Assembly (NCBI GenBank): GCA_044227705.1
Contig: JBGAWE010000056.1
Coordinates: 1 to 22,205, forward strand
DNA length: 22,205 nt
Reading direction: 5' to 3'
Source: JANOQP01 sp044227705
GTDB lineage: Bacteria; Bacteroidota; Bacteroidia; Chitinophagales; Saprospiraceae
The notes under the pieces are model-generated. The model ran no database searches. It saw only the letters and a program-made list of their open reading frames with translations, and was not told the origin of the DNA. A program made the translations under genes and the position numbers. Positions 1-7,626 of this stretch are shown in pieces. Within the stretch, counting starts at the first letter, position 1; every line of letters begins with the position of its first letter.

Positions 1-1
1 C

Positions 2-1513
2 TGGGGCCTGATGAAGGTCATCATGGCCTCGTCGCTCGGCACCCTCATCGAGTGGTACGACTTCTACATCTACGGGGCGCTGGCGCCCATCATCGCCAAG
101 CAGTTCTTCCCGGCCGAGAACCCGACGGCGGGCTTCTTGGCGGCTTTGGCCACGTTCGCCGCAGGCTTTGTGGTGCGGCCGTTTGGTGCGCTGGTTTTCG
201 GGCGGCTGGGCGACATCGTGGGGCGCAAGTACACCTTTCTCGTGACGTTGCTGCTGATGGGCCTGTCGACGTTCGCCATTGGCCTGGTGCCTTCTTATGC
301 CAAGATCGGGGCACTGGCGCCGTTCACCATCCTCGCCCTGCGCTTCCTGCAAGGCCTGGCCCTGGGCGGCGAGTACGGCGGCGCGGCGACGTATGTGGCC
401 GAGTTCTCGCCGAAGGAGCGGCGCGGCTACTTCACCTCCTACATCCAGACGACGGCAACGGTCGGCTTCTTCCTATCGCTGGCCGTCATCCTGACGACGA
501 AGAAGTCGATGTCCGACGCGGAGTTCAGCGACTGGGGCTGGCGGGTGCCGTTCTGGATTTCCATCATCATGATCGCCATCTCGGTCTACATCCGGCTGCG
601 GATGCAGGAAAGCCCGCTCTTCTCGCGCATCAAGAGCGAGGGCCGCACGTCGACCAACCCGCTGAAGGAGTCGTTCACCCACAAGCTCAACCTGAAAATG
701 GTGCTCCTTGCGCTGTTCGGCGCGGTGATGGGGCAGGGCGTGGTCTGGTACACTGGGCATGTCTACGCGCAGACGTTCATCGAGCGAACGTGCGGCGTGG
801 AGTTCGAGCAGACGCGCTACATCCTCATGGTGGCGGTCGCGCTGGGCACCATCGGGTTCATCGTCTTCGGCGCGCTCTCCGACCGCGTCGGCCGCAAGTG
901 GATCATGCTGGCGGGCATGGCCCTCGCCGTCGTGACCTATCGGCCGCTCTACAAGCACATCTACCAGAAGGCGAGCAACAAGGACAAGGCCGAGGTGGCG
1001 CAAGGCTCCTTCCCCGCCTCGTCGGCGCTGGTGGTCAACGAGAAGGGCGACTCCGTCACCACGACGACGACCGTCCGCCTGTTCACCGACGGCAACACGC
1101 AGAAGGACGTGGTCAAGCGCACCGTCTTCGCCGACCGCTCGGCCAAGCCGAAGGAGGAGAAGACGAAGACCGTCTGGCTGTCGAGCGCCAACTTCTGGGC
1201 CATCGCGCTCAACGTGCTGCTGCAGATCCTCTATGTAACGATGGTCTACGGCCCCATCGCGGCCTTCCTCGTCGAGCTGTTCCCGACGCGCATCCGCTAT
1301 ACGTCCATGTCGCTGCCCTATCACATCGGCAACGGCATCTTCGGCGGCCTCACGCCGCTCATCGCCACGCGGCTGTTCGACGTCTCGAAGACGCCCGAGG
1401 CCCCAGCGGGCGACCCGTTCGTCGGCCTCTGGTACCCCATCATCATCGCGGCGGTCTGCTTCGTCATCGGGATGCTCTACCTGCCGAACAAGGGCGGCGA
1501 CCACCACGACTGA
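2..1513 (+). CDS. MHS-family MFS transporter, 5' partial
   Basis: Twelve-helix-type inner-membrane symporter of the metabolite:H+ symporter (MHS, ProP/ShiA-like) branch of the major facilitator superfamily. Seen: the family opening GTLIEWYDFYIYG, the loop 2-3 signature GRLGDIVGRKYTF and its second-half echo GALSDRVGRKWIM, and LQGLALGGEYGGAATYVAEF. A hydrophilic stretch of about 75 residues (nt 951-1185) interrupts the second half; such a loop is common in this branch. The first ATG is at 11, but the frame is open to the window edge (W-G-L precede it) and relatives have about 20 residues before this motif, so the true start is probably upstream. Substrate cannot be read from sequence. The neighbouring acetate/propionate genes suggest a short-chain carboxylate (inference). 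It is followed by a small membrane protein in the same orientation. Confidence 0.88.
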   Translation, partial: WGLMKVIMASSLGTLIEWYDFYIYGALAPIIAKQFFPAENPTAGFLAALATFAAGFVVRPFGALVFGRLGDIVGRKYTFLVTLLLMGLSTFAIGLVPSYAKIGALAPFTILALRFLQGLALGGEYGGAATYVAEFSPKERRGYFTSYIQTTATVGFFLSLAVILTTKKSMSDAEFSDWGWRVPFWISIIMIAISVYIRLRMQESPLFSRIKSEGRTSTNPLKESFTHKLNLKMVLLALFGAVMGQGVVWYTGHVYAQTFIERTCGVEFEQTRYILMVAVALGTIGFIVFGALSDRVGRKWIMLAGMALAVVTYRPLYKHIYQKASNKDKAEVAQGSFPASSALVVNEKGDSVTTTTTVRLFTDGNTQKDVVKRTVFADRSAKPKEEKTKTVWLSSANFWAIALNVLLQILYVTMVYGPIAAFLVELFPTRIRYTSMSLPYHIGNGIFGGLTPLIATRLFDVSKTPEAPAGDPFVGLWYPIIIAAVCFVIGMLYLPNKGGDHHD

Positions 1514-1566
1514 CGCCCTGTGCAGCCCCCGCGCCCTCATCGCTCATCTTCTAAAATCTCGAGTAA

Positions 1567-1794
1567 ATGAACTCTCTGAAAAGAATAGCCGGATTGGCCT
1601 GGATGGCCGCCGCCGCGTTCGCGGTCTACCTGATGCTCCGGCAGGCCGGCATCGAGTTCGGCAAGTCGCCCGCGCTCGACACGCGCATCTTCTGGTACAC
1701 CATCATCCCGGTCTTCACGCCCATCATGTGCGGACTGGCCCTCTTCGGCCTCTACTGCCTCCAGGGCGAGTACGACCACGTCGAGGAGGAGTGA
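1567..1794 (+). CDS. small two-helix membrane protein (DUF6814-like)
   Basis: A 75-aa protein with two hydrophobic segments, about residues 8-25 and 44-64, and an acidic tail ending QGEYDHVEEE. It starts 53 nt after the MHS transporter stop and is closed by a GC-rich hairpin, so the two probably share a transcript. The layout and the GLYCLQGEYDH-like end resemble small proteins (DUF6814, from memory) encoded beside MFS transporters in Bacteroidota. Function is unknown. A transporter accessory or stability subunit is possible but is inference. No Shine-Dalgarno sequence is apparent. Confidence 0.7.
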   Translation: MNSLKRIAGLAWMAAAAFAVYLMLRQAGIEFGKSPALDTRIFWYTIIPVFTPIMCGLALFGLYCLQGEYDHVEEE

Positions 1795-1828
1795 TCATCG
1801 ACAAGTTGGTTTAGTCAAAATTCCGAAA

Positions 1829-1877
1829 GCCGCCGAGCGCGCCGGGCCGCCAAGCCCGGTGCCTCGGCGGCCATTTT
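1829..1877 (+). terminator. GC-rich terminator-like hairpin
   Basis: A 9-bp perfect outer stem (1829-1837 with 1863-1871) sits on an inner 7-bp stem (1841-1847 with 1854-1860, one G-T pair). It is followed by a short TTTT at 1874-1877. It separates the transporter unit from the kinase unit. The weak U-tract leaves open that it is only a stable hairpin. Confidence 0.55.
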
Positions 1878-1897
1878 CCCCACCCGTCACCCGCGCC

Positions 1898-2092
1898 ATG
1901 GCCGACGACCGCCCGGGCAAGCTGTCGCTGCTCTTCTTCTTCTTTCTGGTGCTGCTCAACTACCCGATCATGCGCATCGCCGACCGGCAGGAGCTGTTCA
2001 TGGGGGTGCCGAAGCAGTATTTTTTCTTCTTCGCCGTCTGGTCGGCCCTGATTTTTTTGACCGCCCGCGTCGTCCGGCGGCGGAAAAGGTGA
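1898..2092 (+). CDS. small two-helix membrane protein beside SLC5-type kinase
   Basis: A 64-aa protein starting MADDRPGKLSLL, with two hydrophobic segments (about residues 8-22 and 41-58) and a basic end VRRRKR. The upstream in-frame GTG at 1859 lies inside the preceding hairpin, so ATG 1898 is the better start. It ends 46 nt before the SLC5-domain histidine kinase. Its NYP ... GVPKQY ... W layout recalls the short DUF3311-type proteins that accompany SSS-family transporters, but the resemblance is weak and from memory. By position it may assist the kinase's transporter domain (inference). Confidence 0.6.
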   Translation: MADDRPGKLSLLFFFFLVLLNYPIMRIADRQELFMGVPKQYFFFFAVWSALIFLTARVVRRRKR

Positions 2093-2138
2093 GCGGCCGA
2101 GCTTCTTTTGTGCCAAAAGCCCCCTGTGGGAAGAAAAA

Positions 2139-4901
2139 ATGTCGCTGCCGCTCGTTGTCGCCGTCTGCCTTGTCTACGTCGCGCTGCTCTTCGCGGTGGC
2201 CACCTGGGCCGAGCGGCGGGCGGCGGCGGGCCGTTCCTGGGCGGGAAACCCCTACGTCTTCTCCCTCTCGCTGGCCGTATACTGCACGGCGTGGACGTTC
2301 TACGGCTCCGTCGGCCGTGCGGCGACGGCGGGGATGAGCTTCCTGGCCGTCTACCTCGGCCCGACGCTGCTGGCGCCCCTGTGGCTCATGGTGCTGCGCA
2401 AGATGATATTGGTGTCGAAAAAGGAGCGCATCACCTCCGTGGCCGACTTCATCTCGAGCCGCTACGGCAAGAGCCCCTCGCTGGGCACGGTGGCGACGGT
2501 GGCCGCCGTGCTGGGCATCCTCCCCTACATCTCCATACAGCTCAAGGCCGTCACCTTCGGCATCGACGTGCTGACGGGCAGCCAAAACGCCCTTTTTCAC
2601 CAACAGAACCGGCCCTTTTGGCTCGACGCGGCCTTTTGGGTGTCGGCGGCGATGGCCGTCTTCACCATCGTCTTCGGCGCGCGCCGCCTCGACCCCAACG
2701 AGCGCCACGAAGGCATGGTCGCCGCCATCGCCTTCGAGAGCATCGTGAAGCTCGTCGCCTTTGTCGCCGTGGGCGCGTTTGTGGTCTTCGGGGCGTTCGA
2801 CGGCTTCTCCGACGTGTTCTCGAGGGCCGTCGCCCGGCCCGACACGGCGCGGCTGCTGTCGTTCACCGGCGCGGGGACGACTGGCTTTGCCTGGAACATG
2901 CTGCTGCTGCTCTCGGCCCTGGCCATCGTGATGCTGCCGAGGCAGTTCCACATGGCGGTCGTCGAGGCCGAGTCGCCGCGCAACGTGCAGACGGCCATGT
3001 GGCTCTTCCCGCTGTACCTGCTGGTCATCAACATTTTCGTGCTGCCCATCGCGCTGGCGGGGAAGATGACCTTCGGCGAGGCCGTCGACCCCGACACCTA
3101 CGTCCTCACCCTGCCGCTGCACTTCGGCTCGGGCGCGCTGGCCGTGGTGGCGCTCGTCGGGGGCTTTTCGGCGGCGACGGGGATGGTGATCGTCGAGACG
3201 ACGGCCCTGTCCATCATGTTCTCCAACCACGTCGTGGTGCCGCTCCTCATCAAGGTCAAGCGCATCGGCCGGCCGCAGGACCTCGTCGACGGCTCCGAGC
3301 GGCTGCTCGACATCCGCCGCTTGAGCGTGCTGCTGATGCTCGTGCTGGCCTATCTCTACCTGAAAACCATCGGCTCGGCGCAGGACCTCGTCTCCGTCGG
3401 CCTCATCTCGTTCACGGCGGCTGCGCAGTTCGGCCCGGCCGCGCTGGGCGGCCTCTATTGGAAGCGCGGCTCGCAGGCGGGCGCGATGGCCGGGCTGCTG
3501 GTCGGCTTCTCTGTCTGGGCCTTTTGCCTGCCGCTGCCGAGCATGGCGCGGGCGGGGCTTTTCTCGGCGGGCTTCGTGGAGAACGGGCTGTTCGGCCTCG
3601 CCTTCCTTCGGCCCTACTCGCTGTTCGGCCTCGAGGGCCTCGACCAGATCAGCCACGCCGCCTTCTGGAGCCTCTTCCTCAACACGGCGGCCTATGTGGG
3701 CGTCTCGCTGCGCTCGCCGAACACGGCCCTCAACCTTACGCAGGCCGACATCTTCGTCAACATCTCGAAGTACACCGGCCGCACCGTCGGCGAGGTCGAG
3801 TACCTCAAGCGCGAGGCCAGGATGGACGACCTGCGCGGCCTTCTCGGCCGGTTCCTCGGCGAGGCCCGCGCCGAGCAGGTCTTCGAGGATTTCTCAAAAA
3901 ACGCCCCGACCGCCCCGAAAACCGCCGATTTTTTGGAAAAAACAGGCCGCGACGGGGCGAAGACCGCACAAGCCGACCTGCTCAACTTCGCCGAGACGCA
4001 GCTCGCCGGGGCCATCGGCTCGGCGAGCGCCCGCATGGCCCTCGACACCATCACCGACGACGAGCCGGTCAACCTCGACGACCTCCTCCGCGCCCTCGAG
4101 CAGACCCGCGAGGCCGTCGAGCGCTCGCGCGAGATGGAGGCCAAGAACGCCGAGCTGCAGGCCCTAACTGCCCAACTGACCGAGGCCAACGAGAAGCTCA
4201 AGGCCCTCGATCGGCTCAAGGCCGACTTCGTCGCCACCGTCACGCACGAGCTGCGGACGCCGGTGACGAGCATCAAGTCCCTCTCCAAAATCCTCCTCGA
4301 CAACCGCGCCACGCTCGACGAGGAGCGGCAGGTGCGCTTCCTCTCCATCCTAGTCAGCGAGAGCGACCGCATCGGGCGGCTCATCAACCAGGTGCTCGAC
4401 ATCGAGAAGCTCGAGGCCGGCGCCGCCGACCTGCGCTTTGAGCACCTCGACCTCGCCGAGCTTTGCGAGCAGGCGATGCACGGAATGGCCCCTCTTTTTT
4501 TGGAAAAGAACATCGAGAACAGGCTCGTCGCCACGGCCGGGCGGCCCGTCTGGGTGTCCGGCGACCGCGACCGGCTGGTGCAGGTGGCGGTCAACCTGCT
4601 GTCGAACGCGCAAAAGTTCTGCCCGCGCGAGGGCGGCCTCGTCCGGCTCGAAGTGGGCGAGCGCGACGGCCATGCGGAGTTCCTCGTCACCGACAACGGC
4701 CCGGGCGTGCCCGCCGAGCAGCATGCCCACATCTTCGGCCAGTTCACCCAGATCGCGACGGCCGAGGGCGGCAAGCCGCAGGGCACGGGCCTGGGGCTGT
4801 TCATCGCCAAGCGCATCGTCGACCTGCACGGCGGCTCCATCTTCCTGCGGGCGGCCGCGGGCGGCGGCTCGGTCTTCGGCGTTCGGCTGCCGCTGGCGTG
4901 A
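2139..4901 (+). CDS. crbS: SLC5/SSS-domain sensor histidine kinase, CrbS/CbrA type
   Basis: A 920-aa membrane histidine kinase. Residues about 1-490 form a sodium:solute symporter-like (SLC5) bundle of roughly 13 helices (SLAVYCTAWTFYGSVG; SVADFISSRYGKS; LPRQFHMAVVE). A linker follows that contains the family block QLAGAIGSASARMAL, then a coiled coil at about 650-695. The HisKA domain carries phospho-acceptor H703 in FVATVTHELRTPVTS. The HATPase domain has an N box (VNLLSNAQKF), G1 (DNGPGVP) and G2 (GTGLGLFIAKR). In Vibrio and Pseudomonas the homologous CrbS/CbrA proteins phosphorylate a regulator that switches acs or carbon catabolism. The adjacent acyl-CoA synthetases fit that role. The ATG at 2139 is preceded by GGGAAGAAAAA, a modest purine-rich site. 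No PAS domain is evident between the transporter and kinase parts. Confidence 0.9.
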   Translation: MSLPLVVAVCLVYVALLFAVATWAERRAAAGRSWAGNPYVFSLSLAVYCTAWTFYGSVGRAATAGMSFLAVYLGPTLLAPLWLMVLRKMILVSKKERITSVADFISSRYGKSPSLGTVATVAAVLGILPYISIQLKAVTFGIDVLTGSQNALFHQQNRPFWLDAAFWVSAAMAVFTIVFGARRLDPNERHEGMVAAIAFESIVKLVAFVAVGAFVVFGAFDGFSDVFSRAVARPDTARLLSFTGAGTTGFAWNMLLLLSALAIVMLPRQFHMAVVEAESPRNVQTAMWLFPLYLLVINIFVLPIALAGKMTFGEAVDPDTYVLTLPLHFGSGALAVVALVGGFSAATGMVIVETTALSIMFSNHVVVPLLIKVKRIGRPQDLVDGSERLLDIRRLSVLLMLVLAYLYLKTIGSAQDLVSVGLISFTAAAQFGPAALGGLYWKRGSQAGAMAGLLVGFSVWAFCLPLPSMARAGLFSAGFVENGLFGLAFLRPYSLFGLEGLDQISHAAFWSLFLNTAAYVGVSLRSPNTALNLTQADIFVNISKYTGRTVGEVEYLKREARMDDLRGLLGRFLGEARAEQVFEDFSKNAPTAPKTADFLEKTGRDGAKTAQADLLNFAETQLAGAIGSASARMALDTITDDEPVNLDDLLRALEQTREAVERSREMEAKNAELQALTAQLTEANEKLKALDRLKADFVATVTHELRTPVTSIKSLSKILLDNRATLDEERQVRFLSILVSESDRIGRLINQVLDIEKLEAGAADLRFEHLDLAELCEQAMHGMAPLFLEKNIENRLVATAGRPVWVSGDRDRLVQVAVNLLSNAQKFCPREGGLVRLEVGERDGHAEFLVTDNGPGVPAEQHAHIFGQFTQIATAEGGKPQGTGLGLFIAKRIVDLHGGSIFLRAAAGGGSVFGVRLPLA

Positions 4902-4987
4902 TTCCGAAAAACCCGCAAATCGCCCGGTGCGGCGGCCCGTCTGCCGTTTTTGCTTTGCCGAAAGGCGCATTTCGCCGCCGAGTTTTT

Positions 4988-5026
4988 GGAATCCGAAAAA
5001 GCGCCGTTTTTTTCGGCAGCAATTCC
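4988..5026. other. hairpin in kinase-receiver gap
   Basis: The 146-nt gap between the kinase stop and the receiver start carries an 8-bp perfect stem CCGAAAAA/TTTTTCGG (4993-5000 with 5009-5016). It is extended by GGAAT/ATTCC (4988-4992 with 5022-5026) across a one-sided bulge. The U-rich side is inside the stem rather than after it, so this is not a classical terminator. It may adjust the kinase-to-receiver expression ratio (inference). Confidence 0.4.
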
Positions 5027-5047
5027 TCGAGCAACGCCAGCCGTCCC

Positions 5048-5437
5048 ATGCAGCAGTTTCCAGCAAACACAACCGCCCTCATCGTCGACGACGAGCCGAG
5101 CATCGTGGCCGCCATCGAGTTCCTGCTCCAACAGGAGGGAATCCGCACGTTCACCGCCTTCGACGGCGCCACCGCCATCGAGCTGGCGACCGCACACCGG
5201 CCCGACGTCGTCCTACTCGATGTGATGATGCCCGGCGGCATCGACGGTTTCGAGGTCGCCCGCCGCATCCGCCGCCTGCCCGACCTCGAGCACGCCCGCA
5301 TCATCTTCCTGACCGCCCGCGGCGCGCAGGGCGACAAGGTCGAGGGCTATTCGAGCGGCGGCGAGCACTACCTCATCAAGCCCTTCGACAACGACGACCT
5401 GGTGGCGACCGTCGCCGAGGTCGCCGCTTACGGTTGA
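5048..5437 (+). CDS. stand-alone response regulator receiver
   Basis: A 129-aa protein consisting only of a CheY-like receiver domain. Seen: the acidic pair in LIVDDEPSI, phospho-acceptor D58 in VVLLDVMMPG, switch T89 in FLTARG and K111 in LIKPFDNDDL. The ATG at 5048 gives the normal receiver N-terminus (MQQFPANTTALIVDDEP). The frame is open further upstream but lacks family similarity there. It lies 146 nt after the SLC5-domain kinase and before the acyl-CoA synthetases, so it is the likely phosphotransfer partner. Unlike CrbR (receiver plus LuxR-type HTH) there is no output domain, and the next codons run into a terminator. It must act on another protein or as a phosphorelay step. Confidence 0.9.
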   Translation: MQQFPANTTALIVDDEPSIVAAIEFLLQQEGIRTFTAFDGATAIELATAHRPDVVLLDVMMPGGIDGFEVARRIRRLPDLEHARIIFLTARGAQGDKVEGYSSGGEHYLIKPFDNDDLVATVAEVAAYG

Positions 5438-5464
5438 CAGAATCGGCTCTTTCGAGCATTGGAG

Positions 5465-5505
5465 AAAGGGGTTCGGCAAGGATCATTTGCCGAACCCCTT
5501 TTTTT
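5465..5505 (+). terminator. strong intrinsic terminator after receiver
   Basis: A 15-bp perfect stem (5465-5479 with 5487-5501), core GGGGTTCGGCAA, a 7-nt loop and a T7 tract at 5499-5505. It lies 28 nt after the receiver stop. This is a textbook rho-independent terminator, so prpE needs its own promoter. Confidence 0.92.
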
Positions 5506-5523
5506 GAAAAATAAACTTTACAA

Positions 5524-5539
5524 ATATAGATGTCTATAT
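5524..5539. promoter_or_regulatory. AT-rich palindrome upstream of prpE
   Basis: A perfect 7-bp inverted repeat ATATAGA-TG-TCTATAT, 45 bp before the prpE ATG. It lies in the only long AT-rich stretch between the receiver terminator and prpE, so this must be where the prpE promoter lies. It is a plausible operator or part of the promoter. No clean TAnnTTTG box is present in the plus direction (TATGTGTTTG has a 4-base rather than 2-base gap). Confidence 0.45.
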
Positions 5540-5583
5540 GTGTTTGGCCTTATCTTCACCGGCGAATAAAACCTCCGGGCAAA

Positions 5584-7476
5584 ATGGGTTATGAAGCCGA
5601 ACACCGCCGGTCGCTCGCAGAGCCGGAAGCCTATTGGGCCGCCGAGGCCGGGCGGGTGGCGTGGTCGGAGCCGCCTCGGGCCACCCTCTCCACCGACGAG
5701 CACGGCCATTTCCGCTGGTTCGCGGGCGGAAAGCTCAACCTGTCGCGGCTGGCCCTCGACCGGCACGTCGACGAGGGCCGGGGCGGGCAAACCGCGCTCG
5801 TTTACGACTCGCCGGTGACCTCCGCCGTCGAGCGCGTCACCTTCGCCGAGCTGCGCGACCGGGTGGCAAGGTTCGCCGCCGTCCTCCGGGGCCTCGGCCT
5901 CGAAAAGGGCGACCGCGCCGTCATCTACATGCCGATGGTGCCGGAGACGGTCGTCGCCATGCTCGCCTGCGCCCGCATCGGGGCCGTCCACTCGGTGGTC
6001 TTCGGGGGCTTCGCCGCCCACGAGCTTGCGCTGCGCATCGACGACGCACGGCCAAAACTCTTGTTGACCGCCTCGGCGGGCATCGAGTTCGCCAAAATTG
6101 TCCCGTACAAGCCCATCGTCGAGGCCGCCCTCGCCGAGGCGTCGCACCGGCCGGGGCACGTCGTCGTGCTGCAGCGGCCGTTCTGCCGGGCCGCGATGAC
6201 CGCCCCGCGCGACCTCGACTGGCACCTTCTGGAAAAGAACGCGCTCCAGAGGGCCGCGCCCGTCGAGGTGGACGCGACCGACCCGCTCTACATACTCTAC
6301 ACCTCCGGCACGACCGGCAAGCCGAAGGGCATCGTCAGGGACTCTGGCGGCTACGCCGTCGCCCTGCTCCACTCGATGGAAAAAATCTACGGAGCCCGGG
6401 CGGGCGACGTGTTCTGGTCGGCGAGCGACGTGGGCTGGGTCGTCGGGCATTCCTACATCGTCTACGGGCCGCTGCTGGCCGGGTGCACCACCGTCCTCTA
6501 CGAGGGGAAGCCCGTCAAGACCCCCGACGCCGGTGCCTTCTGGCGCGTGGCCGAGGAGCACCGCGTCAACGTCTTCTTCACCGCGCCGACCGCCTTCCGG
6601 GCCATCAAAAAAGAGGACCCCGACGGCCTTTTGTTGAAAAAAAGGGACCTGTCGAGCCTGCGCACCCTCTTCCTCGCGGGCGAGCGCTGCGACGCGGCCA
6701 CGCTCGCCTGGGCCGAGGAGCGCCTCGGAATCCCCATAGTCGACCACTGGTGGCAGACGGAATCGGGCTGGCCGATGCTCGCCAACCCGATGGGCGCAGG
6801 CCCCTTCCCGGCGCGGCCCGGCTCGGCGGGGAAGCCAGTGGCGGGCTTCGACGTGCGGGTGCTGTCGCCCGACGGAGAGCCACTCGGGCCGGGCGCGGAG
6901 GGCGCGGTCGCCGTCAAGCTGCCGTTGCCGCCCGGCTGCCTGCCGACCTTGTGGGAAAGCCCGGAACGCTTCCGGGAAGCCTACTTGAGCCATTTCGACG
7001 GCCACTATTTCACGGGCGACGGCGGCTGGCTCGACGGCGACGGGTATTTCTACATCACCGGCCGCATCGACGACGTCATCAACGTTGCGGGCCACCGCCT
7101 CTCGACGGCCGACATGGAGGAGATCGTCGCGTCGCACCCGGCCGTGGCCGAGTGCGCGGTCGTCGGGGCGGCCGACGAGATGAAGGGGCAGGTGCCGCTC
7201 GGGCTGGTCGTGCTCAAGTCGGGCGTCGAGGCCGACCCGGCTCGGCTCGAATCGGAGCTTGTCGGCATGGTCAGGGAGCGGCTCGGGGCGGTGGCCTGCT
7301 TCAAAAGGGCGCTCGTCGTGCCGAGGCTGCCGAAGACGCGCAGCGGCAAAATCCTGCGCCGCACCATCCGCGACATCGCCGACGGGCGGCCCTTTTCGAC
7401 CCCATCGACCATCGAAGACCCGGCGGCCCTTGCCGAAATCGAGGCCGCCATCGGGCGGAACACCCCGCCAGGCTGA
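5584..7476 (+). CDS. prpE: propionyl-CoA synthetase (PrpE/ACSS3 type)
   Basis: A 630-aa ANL-superfamily AMP-forming acyl-CoA synthetase that activates propionate (or another short-chain acid) to the CoA thioester in the cytosol. Seen: P-loop-like LYTSGTTGKPKGIVRDSGGY, DVGWVVGHSYIVYGPLLAG, the PrpE-typical WWQTESGWP (Acs has WWQTETGG), hinge region GRIDDVINVAGHRLS and catalytic K589 in PKTRSGKILRRTI. The tail (STIEDPAALAEIEAAI) also follows PrpE (TTIDDPASLDQIRQAM, from memory). ATG 5584 gives the usual N-terminus (MGYEAEHRRSLAEPEAYWAAEA). The alternative ATG at 5530 would lie in the AT-rich regulatory stretch. Transcription is probably independent, behind a terminator. Sequence alone does not settle acetate versus propionate preference. 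Confidence 0.9.
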   Translation: MGYEAEHRRSLAEPEAYWAAEAGRVAWSEPPRATLSTDEHGHFRWFAGGKLNLSRLALDRHVDEGRGGQTALVYDSPVTSAVERVTFAELRDRVARFAAVLRGLGLEKGDRAVIYMPMVPETVVAMLACARIGAVHSVVFGGFAAHELALRIDDARPKLLLTASAGIEFAKIVPYKPIVEAALAEASHRPGHVVVLQRPFCRAAMTAPRDLDWHLLEKNALQRAAPVEVDATDPLYILYTSGTTGKPKGIVRDSGGYAVALLHSMEKIYGARAGDVFWSASDVGWVVGHSYIVYGPLLAGCTTVLYEGKPVKTPDAGAFWRVAEEHRVNVFFTAPTAFRAIKKEDPDGLLLKKRDLSSLRTLFLAGERCDAATLAWAEERLGIPIVDHWWQTESGWPMLANPMGAGPFPARPGSAGKPVAGFDVRVLSPDGEPLGPGAEGAVAVKLPLPPGCLPTLWESPERFREAYLSHFDGHYFTGDGGWLDGDGYFYITGRIDDVINVAGHRLSTADMEEIVASHPAVAECAVVGAADEMKGQVPLGLVVLKSGVEADPARLESELVGMVRERLGAVACFKRALVVPRLPKTRSGKILRRTIRDIADGRPFSTPSTIEDPAALAEIEAAIGRNTPPG

Positions 7477-7491
7477 ACGGAAACACGAAAA

Positions 7492-7564
7492 ACGGCAGAG
7501 CGCGGCTCCATTTTTTTTTATGGTTAGAGCGAAAAGAGGGCCGCGTCTCTGCCGTGCTTTTTTT
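7492..7564 (+). terminator. terminator-like hairpin after prpE
   Basis: The arms ACGGCAGAG-CGCGGC (7492-7506) and GCCGCG-T-CTCTGCCGT (7540-7555) pair with a single bulged T, and T7 follows at 7558-7564. The 33-nt loop is unusually long and itself contains a T9 tract (7511-7519). Likely the prpE terminator. Confidence 0.6.
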
Positions 7565-7568
7565 CAAA

Positions 7569-7592
7569 AAGGACAGAATTTCACCTGTCCTT
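7569..7592. promoter_or_regulatory. inverted repeat in acs leader
   Basis: A perfect 8-bp inverted repeat AAGGACAG-(8)-CTGTCCTT, 34 bp before the acs ATG and directly after the prpE terminator. On the plus strand no U-tract follows, so it is more likely an operator or leader hairpin than a terminator. Read on the minus strand it is followed by a short T-tract, but no minus-strand gene ends here. Confidence 0.4.
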
Positions 7593-7626
7593 GCGACGGT
7601 CATTATCGAACAAAACCTTCTTCGCC

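Noticed and set aside
11..13. ATG 11 as the true start of the MHS transporter
   Set aside because: The frame is open to the window edge and relatives have residues before this motif, so I treat the gene as 5' truncated.
951..1185. Hydrophilic insert in the MHS transporter as a novel domain
   Set aside because: A loop at this place is common in this transporter branch, so it is not unusual by itself.
1998..3656. A 552-codon minus-strand frame opposite the sensor kinase (and similar ones at 473-1540, 5518-7137 and 7603-9504)
   Set aside because: Antisense shadows of strongly supported genes, with compositions (Arg/His/Glu/Asp/Gly-rich) typical of GC-rich reverse frames.
5530..5532. Upstream ATG for prpE
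   Set aside because: Lies inside the AT-rich palindrome; the added residues (SICVWPYLHRRIKPPGK) do not match the family, whose N-terminus fits ATG 5584.
7591..7593. TTG start for acs
   Set aside because: Overlaps the right arm of the leader inverted repeat; ATG 7627 gives the normal Acs N-terminus.
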